This document shows, piece after piece, positions 1-8,504 of a DNA stretch of 10,987 nt. Source of the stretch: Pigoraptor vietnamica (Eukaryota > Opisthokonta > Filasterea); the NCBI GenBank assembly GCA_943704525.1, contig CALSCQ010001829.1, positions 1 to 10,987 of the forward strand. The letters run 5' to 3'. Below the pieces are notes generated by a model. The model saw only the letters and a list, made by a program, of their open reading frames with translations, did no database searches and was not told the origin of the DNA. How positions within the stretch are numbered: position 1 is the first letter of the stretch; every line of letters begins with the position of its first letter. A program made the position numbers and the translations under genes.

Positions 1-13
1 GCTCTTCCGATCT
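1..13. other. Illumina adapter remnant, left end
   Basis: The first 13 bases, GCTCTTCCGATCT, equal the 3' end shared by both Illumina TruSeq adapters (from known adapter sequence). The right end carries the complementary adapter start, so this is untrimmed library sequence and not genome. Genomic sequence should be counted from about base 14. Confidence 0.93.
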
Positions 14-71
14 CCCGGCTTTTCATGGTTCTGTGCGGCAAGTGAGAGTAATGGTGGTGCGCCAATTGCAG

Positions 72-1646
72 CCACCGAGACTTGGCCGCAAGAAATGTCC
101 TTCTGACGGCTGACGCGGACGGCGTCCTCTGTGCCAAGGTAAGGATGACGTCACGGGCGCAGAGTCCTGTCTCCCCCCCCCCCCTCTCTTTCGATGCACA
201 CGCCTATGATTTATACCATCCATTACTTCTTCCCCATGTCATTCCCCGTGGTTTCACTCGTCTGTCGTTGCTAACTCTGAACGGCGCACTCACAGGTGTC
301 TGACTTTGGCCTCTCGCGCAACCTGTCGGAGGGGACGTACTACCGGCAGCAGAAAAAGCGCCCGCTTCCAATCAAGTGGATGGCCATCGAATCGATCACG
401 CGTCACGTGTTTGACCAGGCAACGGACGTGTGGTCGTTCGGCATTTTGTTGTGGGAGGTGCGTCTGCGCGCGTGTGCGTGTGTGTGTCTATGTGTGTGTG
501 TTTGCGTGCGTGTGTGCATGTGTGCATGTGTGTGTGTGGGCGCGCGTGTGTGTGTGCGCGCGCGCCTGCCCATGGTTGCCTGTGCCAGTGTTGGTGTTAT
601 CGCACTGCAACCTACCAACCCCACATCGATCCATTGCGCAGGTCTTCAGCTTCGGCGCAACGCCGTACCCCGGCATCCCATCGGTGCTTGTCGTTGACCG
701 CCTGCGCCAGGGTTACCGAATGCACCGTCCGGACACGTGTCCCGACGACATCTACGACATCATGGTAGCCTGCTGGTTGGCGGAACCCGCCGACCGCCCC
801 TCTTTTGCCAAGCTCACCGCGGTACTCACCGACCTGGCGGCGTTGGGCCCTCACGGACGCCCATCTATCGCCGTCGGGCGGCGCTCGGCGACGTGGCAAG
901 GCATCACGCGGATAACTACCGCCGTGACCGAGTTTGGGGCCATTCTCGCGCGGTCGTCGTTTGTGTCGTCCGTGTCGCGGAGGGTCTCGGCAGCGTCCGG
1001 TCGCGGGAGCACGTCGTCGGCGACAGTCAACAGCGGCGTGGAAATGCGCGCCGTCGTGCCGAACAAGGCGCACTTTGCGGACGGCGCCCCAAAGTCGAAG
1101 CTCGGCCGCAGCGCCAGCTACTTGACGCTCGAGACGGAAAGCAACCTTGGCGCGCACGTGACAGCCCCACCTGTAGCTACGGCGGCTTCGACGACTGCCG
1201 CCGCCTTGCAAGTCGTGCCCGTGATACGCACGGAGCGGCCGTCGGTAATGACGCTGCCGTCGTTTGGGTCCCTGCCGAAGAGCGACGACTACGCCGTCGA
1301 ACTTCCCGGCACGCACCTCGCCCTCCCCGACGACCGTGCGCCGCCGCCTGCGCCGACGACGCAGGGCTCCCCGCCGCACTCGCGCGAGTCGTCGACCCCC
1401 GGGTCTTCTGCCGCTAGCTCCCCGGCACCTTCCCGCCGCGGTACGGCGACGTCAAGCGAAGGGTCGATCCGTGGGAAGCCCTCTCGGTCTCCGTCGCGGT
1501 CGCGGTCCCCTTCGCCGTCGTCGGTGTCGCGGTCGCGATCGCCGTCGGCGAAGGGTCGTCGTGTTGTGGACGCGACAGTGATCGACATGCAGTCGTCGGC
1601 GGGCCTTCTCGACAGCGCCGGTGCGACGCCCAGTAGCGACGTGTAA
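72..1646 (+). CDS. Protein tyrosine kinase 1, 3' part, with Ser/Arg/Pro-rich tail
   Basis: This gene encodes a protein tyrosine kinase that transfers ATP phosphate to tyrosine. Three exons join in phase: 72..138, 296..457 and 642..1646. Introns are 139..295 (donor GTAAGG) and 458..641 (donor GTGCGT). Bases 14..71 look like the tail of a further intron ending in CAG. The N-lobe lies off the left end. The 410 visible residues begin HRDLAARN, the tyrosine-kinase catalytic loop, then DFG (25-27), paired activation-loop tyrosines (37-38), KWMAIES in place of APE (EGFR-type kinases have ALES there), DVWSFG, PYPG and DRPSF (about 127-131). All visible catalytic residues are kept, so it is probably active. 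Residues about 143-410 are low-complexity, rich in Ser, Ala and Pro, with an RS/SP run at 356-383 and candidate phosphotyrosines in SASYLTL and DDYAVEL. The stop TAA is at 1644..1646, inside the first unit of a tandem array. Whether it is a receptor or cytoplasmic kinase cannot be seen. Confidence 0.9.
469..567 (+). repeat. GT/GC-rich microsatellite in kinase 1 intron
   Basis: An imperfect run of GT, GC and ATGTGT steps fills the first half of intron 458..641. It starts about ten bases after the GTGCGT donor. Long open frames across it on both strands encode only dipeptide-like strings and are not genes. Confidence 0.9.
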
Positions 1647-1970
1647 GGGGCCTTCTCGAGAGCGCCGGTGCGACGCCCAGTAGCGACGTGTAAGGGGCCT
1701 TCTCGAGAGCGCCGGTGCGACCCAGTAGCGGCAGAGCGCCGGTGCGACGCCCAGTAGCGGCGTGTAAGGGGCCTTCTCGAGAGCGCCGGTGCGACGCCCA
1801 GTAGCGACGGGTAAGGGGCCTTCTCGAGAGCGCCGGTGCGACCCAGTAGCGGCAGAGCGCCGGTGCGACGCCCAGTAGCGACGTGTAAGGGGCCTGCCGG
1901 TGCGACGCCCAGTAGCCACGTGTATGGGGCCTTCTCGAGAGCGCCGGTGCGACGCCCAGTAGCGACGTAT
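1601..1970 (+). repeat. 47-base tandem array with 121-base higher-order period
   Basis: The units run GGGGCCTTCTCGAGAGCGCC, then GGTGCGACGCCCAGTAGCGA, then CGTGTAA. Unit 1 (1601..1646) is the coding end and stop of kinase 1 and has CTCGAC where later full units have CTCGAG. Later units are 1647..1693 (47), 1694..1767 (74, composite), 1768..1814 (47), 1815..1888 (74, composite), 1889..1925 (37, internal deletion) and 1926..1970 (45). The 47+74 pair occurs twice in near-identical form (1647..1767 and 1768..1888), a higher-order unit of 121 bases. Everything after 1646 would be 3' UTR of kinase 1. Confidence 0.93.
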
Positions 1971-2338
1971 AGATGGGCAATACGATCGCGAATGGTGAAG
2001 AACACAATGAAACGGACCATCACTGCACTGTGTCTCTCGTCTAATCGCAGGATGGCATTGGGTACCTCTCATCACTTCCTCCACGCTCACGCGCTGTCTG
2101 TTACTTTGAAGGCGTGGTATGTACTCTTCCCGTGCAAAACTTAAAAACAAAAAAGGACGGACGAAAACGGGGGGAAAAAAGGAACGGCTTTTCGAGCGAA
2201 AACGCACGCGTGCGCATAAAACGAAAGAAAAAATGGGATCGTGCGAAATTAGAGTGAGAGAAATGGCACCAAGCGCTTCAGAGCTTCCGCTCAGCACATG
2301 CAACGCCCACACCACACAGCCGCAGCGTGCGTCCCCCT
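1971..2338. other. Intergenic region between convergent genes
   Basis: These 368 bases separate the kinase 1 array from the stop codon of the NIPA-like gene. The part from about 2138 to 2240 is A-rich on the + strand. I see no exact AATAAA on either strand and no supportable gene. It presumably holds the 3' UTRs and polyadenylation sites of both convergent genes. Confidence 0.6.
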
Positions 2339-3814
2339 CTACTCGTCGTCAAACTCCTCCGTGACGCCGAGCTCCGCCGCCCCCGACAGCAGGCCCTGCG
2401 CTTCGTTCTCCGGCCCTTCGATGAGGGGCGCACCAAACGCCACGGGATTGAGCCCAGAGTGCGACCCGAGGCGCGGCCGCCGGCGATTGTTGCCCGCCGC
2501 GGGCGGCTTGGTGCCCTTGGGCTTCGACGGCGTCGTGTTGGCGGCAGACTCGACGTCTTGGCCGACGAACGCGCCTTCGGTGCCGTCCTCGTCCCCGTCG
2601 CCGCTGCGAATCGACTTGAGCTCTGCGCCGTCGCCGCCGAGGTTGTCCATAGAGTCCTCGCGAGAGGGCGCTTCGGGCGCCGCGCGCTTGGACGTGATGA
2701 GATACACGCCGACGAATGTGAGGCAGCACCTGCACGTGCGAGAGCGGGGGGCCGTGGGTGAGACGGGCTGTGTAGACGCAGAAGCAACTGCTGAATGGAG
2801 GCTATGACAGAGTGTGGATGCTAGACACACCATCGTTCTCGCACGAAGGATAGGGGTGGACAAACTGGCGAAGAACGCCAAACAACACCACTGCACCGGA
2901 GGGCACGTGACAGGCGACGCACCCGAAGAAGAACATGCCGATCTGGACGGGCTTGAGACCGTCAAAGTCGCCGTAGAGCACAATGCCCGCGAGAATGGCC
3001 GCAATGGTAAACAGCACAAAGAACGTCGGGACGACCTCAGTCGCCTTGAACGTCTGCATGGCCTTGTTCAGGAACTTGACCTGCGCGCGTGCGAGCGTGC
3101 GTTCGTGAATGTGTATGTGCGTGGTGTGGGGGAGTGAGAGGGAGTGTTATCACCATGCATCGCAATAAAGGCGTCTCTCACGGCAAACGCGCTTTGCGCG
3201 CACATGACGCGTGACGAAATTGAACAACAGCGCACGTACACTCATGCTAACACGATAGATGAGAATACACTGACACCGTATTCGCCACACACGGCACAAT
3301 CGAGTGCAAACACACGCAACGCACGCGCACGCAAAGGCGAATGGGGACGCACCTGCATGACGGCCGTTACTCCGAGAATGACAGCCGCAAAGTAAATGAG
3401 CGGGTGCACAAACTGGTTGTCGCCGTTGAACGACAGCGTGAGGAGGGTCGACACGGCCTTGGCGGAGAGCACGGTGAACGACCCGAACACCGCAGAGACG
3501 AGCAGCGGGATCACGAGGTACCGCTGTCCCCATCTTCGGTCGGCGAAGAAGGCGCACACGCCCAACACGACAAGCAGGACGACGTATACGATAAAGCCCG
3601 GCTGGGACATGTGCTGCACGAGCTGCTCGCTGTCGAGAATGGCCTCTGGGCCCGCGAGAAAGTAGATGACGACGAAGGCGCCGACGACTGCGAAGATGAC
3701 GCCCGCGAGATCGCGTCGACGGAAGGGCTCCTGGGGACGATGGGAAGGGGCATGGATGCACGCAGCTCGTGAGTGTTTGAGAATGTGCTTGTGTGCACAA
3801 ATGGCCGTTCACAT

Positions 3815-3864
<50 letters not shown>

Positions 3865-5109
3865 ACATACACACACACACACACACACACATACACACCT
3901 TGTTGAAGATGGGCGCGATGATGGCGTTGCTAATAACCGTCGCCGTGCCGAGGGGCGCGACGAGCGACGCGGGCGCAAAGGCATACGCGGCAAAGTTCCC
4001 CAGTTCGCCCGTGATCATGAGGACCATCCCAATCCACCACAGCTTCTGCTTGAGGTAATGGACCTTCACTTCCGCCGCCGCGTTCTTGGCGTGCGCGTAC
4101 TTTTGCACGTTGAGTGCGATCGAGATCAGGACGTTGCCGCACAGAGACTGCGGAAAAGGGGTTGGGTGAGATAGGTGAAGAAGCGCACGCGTGAAAAAAA
4201 TGTGCGCGGTCATGTCGCGAAGCAACCTTGAGTATGAGAGCAGGGAGGCTCCAGGCGCAAACAGCACTTGTGAACGAACCACGCGCACGTGGCCGTGCGA
4301 CACTCACCAGTCCCGCGCCAATGACAGAGTGCGTCTGCGTCGTGTCGTCGGTAACTGCACGCGCACACACACATGTGAGTGAGCCGATTCGTATAGGGAA
4401 CAAGCAATCAACAGCGATTGCCATGATCACAGCGACACACACACGGACGCACACAGACGCGCGCGCACGCACACGCACCCGGCAGCACCGTCACGCTCGG
4501 CTTCGGCCGGGGCGACGCAGTAGGCGTGGGCGCGAGCGACGTCCCATTCACAGGCACACCCGTGGCTGACGCAGTGACAGACGCAGACGCCGGCGGCGCG
4601 GCGCTGCCCGTTCCCGTAGGGGAGGCCGGGGGGATCGCCGTTGTCCCAGCACCAGTCGCAGATGCCGAAGGTGCGCTCGCAACTTGTGTGCTCGTCACCG
4701 CCGCCGCCGACGCCGTGTTTGTCGTGGCCGCCGGCGGAGACGAGACTGCCTGCGTCGACGTCGCGTGCTCGGAAGGCACCGCCGGGGTCGACGTGGCGCG
4801 TTGATCGGACGTGGGTGCAACGGGCGTGGACTCTGCCGCGTGCGAGGCAGCCGTGCCATTGGCGGATGATGTCGCGGTCGCAACGGGCGACTGGGTGGGA
4901 TCAACCGCGCCCGTGGTGGCTGCGTGCGAGGACGCGACGCTGTCGGTCGCGGTTGTCTGCGCTGCGGCTTCGCTAACGGCGACACTGCTCGAGGTCGACG
5001 CGGAAACGGACACGGAGCCCTCATCGGCGAACGATCCCGTCGCGAGAAGGCCATAAAGAACGACGAGAAAGAGCGCGCGCCACCGCAGCGCATGGCCGTT
5101 GGTCCCCAT
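2339..5109 (-). CDS. NIPA-family magnesium transporter with secreted mucin-like N-terminal extension
   Basis: NIPA (DUF803) proteins are multi-pass membrane Mg2+ transporters. Six exons join in phase on the minus strand: 4479..5109, 4308..4354, 3899..4147, 3353..3730, 2923..3080 and 2339..2729, giving about 617 residues. All five donors are GTG (GTGCGT, GTGAGT, GTGTGT, GTGCGT, GTGCGT) and all acceptors CAG. The family core starts near residue 221. Marks are GELGNFAAYAFAP, ASLVAPLG and NAIIAPIF (exon 3), SAVFGSFTVLSAKAVS (exon 4) and LNKAMQTFKATEVVPTFFV (exon 5). Start ATG at 5109 is followed by a signal peptide (residues 1-28, hydrophobic core ALFLVVLYGLLA, likely cut after SFA). Residues about 29-205 are almost only Ser, Thr, Ala, Pro and Val, with two NGT sequons. 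The tail from about 500 to 617 is polar and charged. The gene is complete. The family call is strong; Mg2+ as substrate is by family. Confidence 0.92.
3815..3898 (-). repeat. (GT)n microsatellite at a 5' splice site of the NIPA-like gene
   Basis: On the + strand this is an almost pure CA run with a few CATA interruptions. On the gene's sense strand it is GT and begins at the donor itself (3898), so the exact donor is embedded in the repeat. The chosen donor is the one that keeps the frame from FNK into the next exon. Confidence 0.93.
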
Positions 5110-5134
5110 TCCCGCGATCGTGCTCGAAAGACGC

Positions 5135-5340
5135 GCACACGCACGCACACGCACGCACACGCGAGTGAACGAGCACAATTTGGAGGTTGATTGTCGCACA
5201 CGTGGATTGTGATGAAGCTGTGAAAGAGCGAATCGTGGGAGCGAAGACTGAGCATGCGGACGGTCCATGCTGTGCGAGTGAGGTGCGTGTGCGCGAGTGC
5301 TGTGGTGTGCGTGTGTGTGCGTGCGTGTGCGTGCGTGTGC
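5135..5340. repeat. Inverted simple-sequence repeat, 26-base arms
   Basis: Bases 5135..5160 (GCACACGCACG pattern) and 5315..5340 (GTGCGTGTGC pattern) are exact reverse complements over 26 bases, separated by 154 bases. They lie just upstream of the NIPA-like start codon, probably in its 5' UTR or promoter. The arms are low-complexity, so the match may come from strand-biased microsatellite growth. Confidence 0.75.
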
Positions 5341-5633
5341 GTGCGCTGTGCGTGTGGCTGTGGGGTTGTGTGTGGGCAGCAGCTGGACAGCCACCGCAAC
5401 CGCCCCGAACTCCATACGGCGCAAATAAATTGACAAATTCAAAATTTCACCAACATATTCGCCGACTTGACAAGTAAATATCCACGGGTGAGGACTTCGG
5501 CGATTTTGTTACACAGTGTGTGTGTGTGTGCGACCATCGCCGCTATCCCAACTTCGGACATCTACCGCTCTTTTTCGCACCAAAGTTTTGAACAACAGGT
5601 GGACCACACCTTCAGTTGCCTTTCCCCCCAGCT

Positions 5634-5732
5634 TTGTTTGCACGGCCCAGAGTGATGGGTGGCTTGTTTGCACGGTATAGAGTGGTGGGTGGGTGGCTTT
5701 GTTTGCACGGCATAGAGTGGTGGGTGGGTGGC
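5634..5732 (+). repeat. Three-copy tandem repeat of 30 to 35 bases
   Basis: Three copies begin TTGTTTGCACGG and end in GGGTGGC: 5634..5663 (30), 5664..5698 (35) and 5699..5732 (34). Copies 2 and 3 carry an extra GGGT step compared with copy 1. The array lies about 190 to 290 bases before the F-box/ankyrin start codon. Confidence 0.88.
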
Positions 5733-5734
5733 GA

Positions 5735-5762
5735 TTGCGTTAGTGTGCTTGCGTTAGTGTGG
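5735..5762 (+). repeat. 14-base direct repeat, two copies
   Basis: TTGCGTTAGTGTG occurs at 5735 and again at 5749, with one differing last base per 14-base unit. It directly follows the larger tandem repeat. Confidence 0.8.
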
Positions 5763-5920
5763 CTGCAATATGTTGCCTCTTACTTTTTTTGCTTTGGGGT
5801 GTGCAGATTGTTGAGATCCGCGGCTTCTTGCGCTCCTCTACAAAAGCTTGAAAGGCAATCGCTACCAAACAACCTTTCGCGTCTCGTTCTCTTCGACGTT
5901 TTAACGCCGCAAACGCCGCA

Positions 5921-8201
5921 ATGGACGTAACGGAGAGTAGTGGCGACGGCGAAGTGTCGCTTCTTCTCGATCTGTCGGGGGAGGTGCTCGTCCACATCGT
6001 CAAGCTCGCGCGCTTCACGCTTACAGACGTTGGACACCTCCGCGCGACGTGCAAGTCAAGCGCCTCTGCGACTTCTTCGACCGCCGGCATTCGTGACACG
6101 GTCGTCAACGACAGCGTCGCCGGCGACCTGTCGCGCTACCGCCCGTACGGTCATTGGAACATTGACCTCGCGGCGAAGAGCGGGCACCTCGAGGTAATTC
6201 AGCTGCTCCACGAGGACGAGGTGAAGCGGGGTCGCGTGACTCACTGCTCGAACGAGGCAATTGAGGCGGCACTTGCGCGCGGTGGCATGGGACATGTACG
6301 TTTTCATAGCGTGCAACCGGCGGGAAGTGCTGTCTTTTGTGAGCGATTTCAATACGACTTCAAGGGCCAGCCATTCAGGCGTCTCAGTCGCGGGCAGCTC
6401 GTCGCTCTGCTGGAGAGGGCGCCTTCATTTCTCGAGTGCGATTCATACGCAGCGCACGACGCCGCACGGGTTGCGATTGGATTGGGGAATTCCGCGCTCC
6501 TTCGGCGACTGCTTCCGTTTGTGACGGTGCCCATGCATTTTGCGCGGCTCTTGGCAGGCGGTCTTTTCGTGGAACACGTGGATGCCTCTATCGTCGACGT
6601 TTTCACTCAAGAGCGCAAGGCACGCGAGGTCATGGAGGATTGCGATCGGTTCGTGTCCAAACGTCTATTTGTTCTCGCCGCACTTTCCGGCGCAGCCACC
6701 CGATGCGCTCGAACGTGCGCTGCAACGATCTCCGGTACCTTTAAACTTGCTTCCAAAACAGACTAAGGACGAGCTTGCGAGCGTTGCATTTCGTGCGGGC
6801 AGTGAGTTGATGCTGGCGCGGCTGTGCGAGATGGGCGCCAGGTGCGTCGAATCAACTCTTGAATGATGTGAGCGCATCGGACAAGTACAACGATTGGGTC
6901 CTCGTCGCGTTGCACTTGCGTCAAAAGTACGAGTCTGCCGAATTCGTGGCTACGCGTGTGGACGATAGTTGCTGGTCTCGCGCAGTGCAGCGTTACGGGG
7001 CGAGAGACGCGCTCCTGTGGATGAAGTCGAAGAATTACATCCGCGATTATCGCGTGCTGCTGGACGGTGCGCCGCTTTCAGCCGAGTGACTTTGTGTATT
7101 TTCCGGACGGCTTTTCGCCACCGCCTTTTTCTGAACTGTCCTGCGAGGCCATCGATTTCATAGTGTCTGTGATGGAGCAGCTCGCGACTGTGCAGAACGA
7201 CGGAAACTCTTTCATCCCATACCAGTTCCTCCTTATGCAAGGGTGGTACAAACGAACGTTTCGCAGTGGCGATCTCACCGTGCTTCGTCATCTCTGTGAG
7301 CGTGTAGATGTGCTCGAAATTTTCGCCCACCAATTGGCATACGAGATGCAAGGTGCGCGCGATGCCGTCGTTGCCGGCCGCAGCGAGCGTGTGGACATGC
7401 TCGGAATTTTCCTGTTCCGATTGGCGTACGATCGTACGCAAAGCGCAAACGAGGCCGTTGCTGCGGGCCAATATGACATGGTGTCATACATGATCGATGT
7501 GAACTCGCGCGTTGCTCCCGTGTGCAGTTCGCCGAGGGCGAGCGATCCGGCATCATTTGACCCCGTGCGTCGCCCGTTTGACCTCGAATGTGCTCTCGAG
7601 ACCGCTGTGCGGGCAGGCCACTTTCAGCTTGCGCTCATGATCGATAGGCGGCTTCCTGGCCAGCAGGTGTCGCTGCGTGCGGCCGTTCGGTCGCGTCGCT
7701 GGCGGCTGTTTCGCTGGGTGCTTGGGAGGAGTACTGTGGGCAAGGAGGAGCTGCGCCGTGCGTACCTCGCGGCAATAGAGGAAGGGAGGCTCGAATTCGT
7801 GCGCTGGTTTGAGTTGCACAATTTTGACATCGTTCAACAATCGCGTCCAACCTTGAGGAGGTCCTTTTGCGCGTCCGCGACATGCGGTTTCTGCGCTACG
7901 TGCTTGAAAGGAACCCTGGTGTGCCTATGCCGCTCTGGTCATACTCTGACGTGCCGGATACGCTCAGCTATGACACCTTGACATTGGAACGCTCGCTGGG
8001 AACTGAGCTTATACGTCGGCCTCTCCTCTCAGTTCCATGGGCTCTCAAAAATAGGCGGAGGCCGCACTTGATTTGGGCATTCCCAACGTGCTCGAGCCCA
8101 TTGCGACAATGGTCAGCGCAACAGCGCAGATAGAATATCCGTCCTTCCCCGTTACCGACCCTATGCGGCGTTGGTTGCGTGACGTTCTTGCGCAATTGTA
8201 A
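5921..8201 (+). pseudogene. Broken F-box / degenerate ankyrin-like repeat gene
   Basis: One long intronless coding stretch starts at ATG 5921 and ends at TAA 8199..8201, but changes frame about five times: near 6690, 6850, 7065..7089, 7835 and 8050. Each segment runs into a stop soon after the next frame takes over (TAA 6764, TGA 6864, TGA 7087, TGA 7979). Intact length would be near 760 residues. The N-terminus matches an F-box (LSGEVLVHIVKLARF, then LRATCKS), the Skp1-binding module of ubiquitin ligase adaptors. It is followed by ankyrin-like pieces such as AAKSGHLEVIQLLHE, AVRAGHFQLALMIDRRL and AAIEEGRLEFVRWFEL. F-box plus degenerate ankyrin proteins are abundant in pandoraviruses and also occur in some amoebae. 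Neighbouring genes have an intron every 20 to 330 codons, so the lack of introns suggests transfer or retrocopy. Indel errors in the assembly are the main alternative to true decay. Confidence 0.72.
7301..7474 (+). repeat. Tandem duplication of 29 codons inside the pseudogene
   Basis: The stretch beginning CGTGTAGATGTGCTCGAAAT at 7301 recurs, diverged, as CGTGTGGACATGCTCGGAAT at 7388, a period of 87 bases. The copies read RVDVLEIFAHQLAYE and RVDMLGIFLFRLAYD in the same frame. Each looks like one degenerate ankyrin-like unit, shorter than the usual 33 residues. Confidence 0.75.
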
Positions 8202-8504
8202 GTAGAGGGACGTAGTTTAATTTCTTTCAGTTGTTGACAGAGTTATTAATAAAATGGATGATTGATGGTTGATATTAATATTTTGTGGACAATATTGTAC
8301 GCCGCCCTCGTTGAACCCGCCCACGTTTTGCGGTTTGCTTGTGTTCGGTTGGTGATGCTGCATGTCGCGTGCATACGAAGTAAAAAGAAAAACGATTTGA
8401 AGTGGGTCGTGCGATGCCATCCCCGTCACGCGCGGCGCAAGGGCGCAGAAATACAGTCTCTCGATCGCGACATACCGTCGAGCGGGGTAGTTGACCTCCG
8501 TCTG
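8202..8504. other. Intergenic region, AT-rich at left
   Basis: This 303-base stretch lies between the end of the F-box/ankyrin pseudogene and the stop of kinase 2. Bases about 8213..8300 are strikingly AT-rich (TTAATAAA, ATTAATATT) against the GC-rich surroundings. I see no supportable gene. It should hold the 3' ends of both convergent transcripts. Confidence 0.55.
8248..8253 (+). terminator. Candidate polyadenylation signal AATAAA
   Basis: An exact AATAAA lies 47 bases after the final stop of the F-box/ankyrin gene, at a normal distance for a 3' UTR. It suggests the region once had, or still has, a transcription unit of its own. A chance match in AT-rich DNA is possible. Confidence 0.4.

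Larger units (their letters stand above)
5110..5920. promoter_or_regulatory. Divergent intergenic region between NIPA-like gene and F-box pseudogene
   Basis: These 811 bases lie between the start of the minus-strand NIPA-like gene and the start of the plus-strand F-box/ankyrin gene, so they should hold both promoters. Visible contents are CA-rich 5131..5163, GT-rich 5283..5376, an AT-rich patch at 5418..5483 that contrasts with the GC-rich surroundings and is the best core-promoter candidate, a roughly 34-base tandem repeat at 5634..5732 and a 14-base direct repeat at 5735..5762. I see no supportable gene. No transcription start can be placed from sequence alone. Confidence 0.5.

Noticed and set aside
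14-71. An extra kinase 1 exon at 14..41 with a 30-base intron before HRD
   Set aside because: The peptide it would add does not fit the kinase C-lobe and 30 bases is far shorter than the other introns (124 to 272). Treating the stretch as intron tail is simpler.
737-1417. Other-frame and antisense open frames over kinase 1 exon 3
   Set aside because: They are products of GC-rich codon use. The kinase frame carries the conserved motifs through the same bases.
1601-1970. CRISPR-like regular repeats
   Set aside because: Units are directly adjacent without unique spacers, the genome is eukaryotic, and the first unit is coding sequence.
1289-2315. Long overlapping minus-strand open frames across the 47-base array (Arg/Ser/Leu-rich peptides)
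   Set aside because: They exist because the repeat unit has no stops in those frames. They overlap the confirmed kinase 1 coding end and the peptide is pure repeat without known motifs.
2298-2807. Plus-strand open frames over the NIPA-like C-terminal exon
   Set aside because: They are antisense to a confirmed exon with family-matching sequence and correct splice sites, and have no motif of their own.
3773-4174. Open frames of alternating His-Thr or Val-Cys across CA/GT runs (also near 403, 8642, 9063 and 9686)
   Set aside because: They are translations of microsatellites inside introns of confirmed genes.
6261-6524. An additional frameshift near 6305 in the F-box/ankyrin gene
   Set aside because: The original frame stays open to 6766 and reads plausibly (LLERAPSFLE, AIGLGNSALLRRLLPF), so no break is needed there.
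5921-8201. Reading the frame changes as programmed frameshifts or short introns
   Set aside because: No slippery motif recurs at the change points, no GT...AG pair joins the frames neatly, and five events in one gene favour decay or sequence error.
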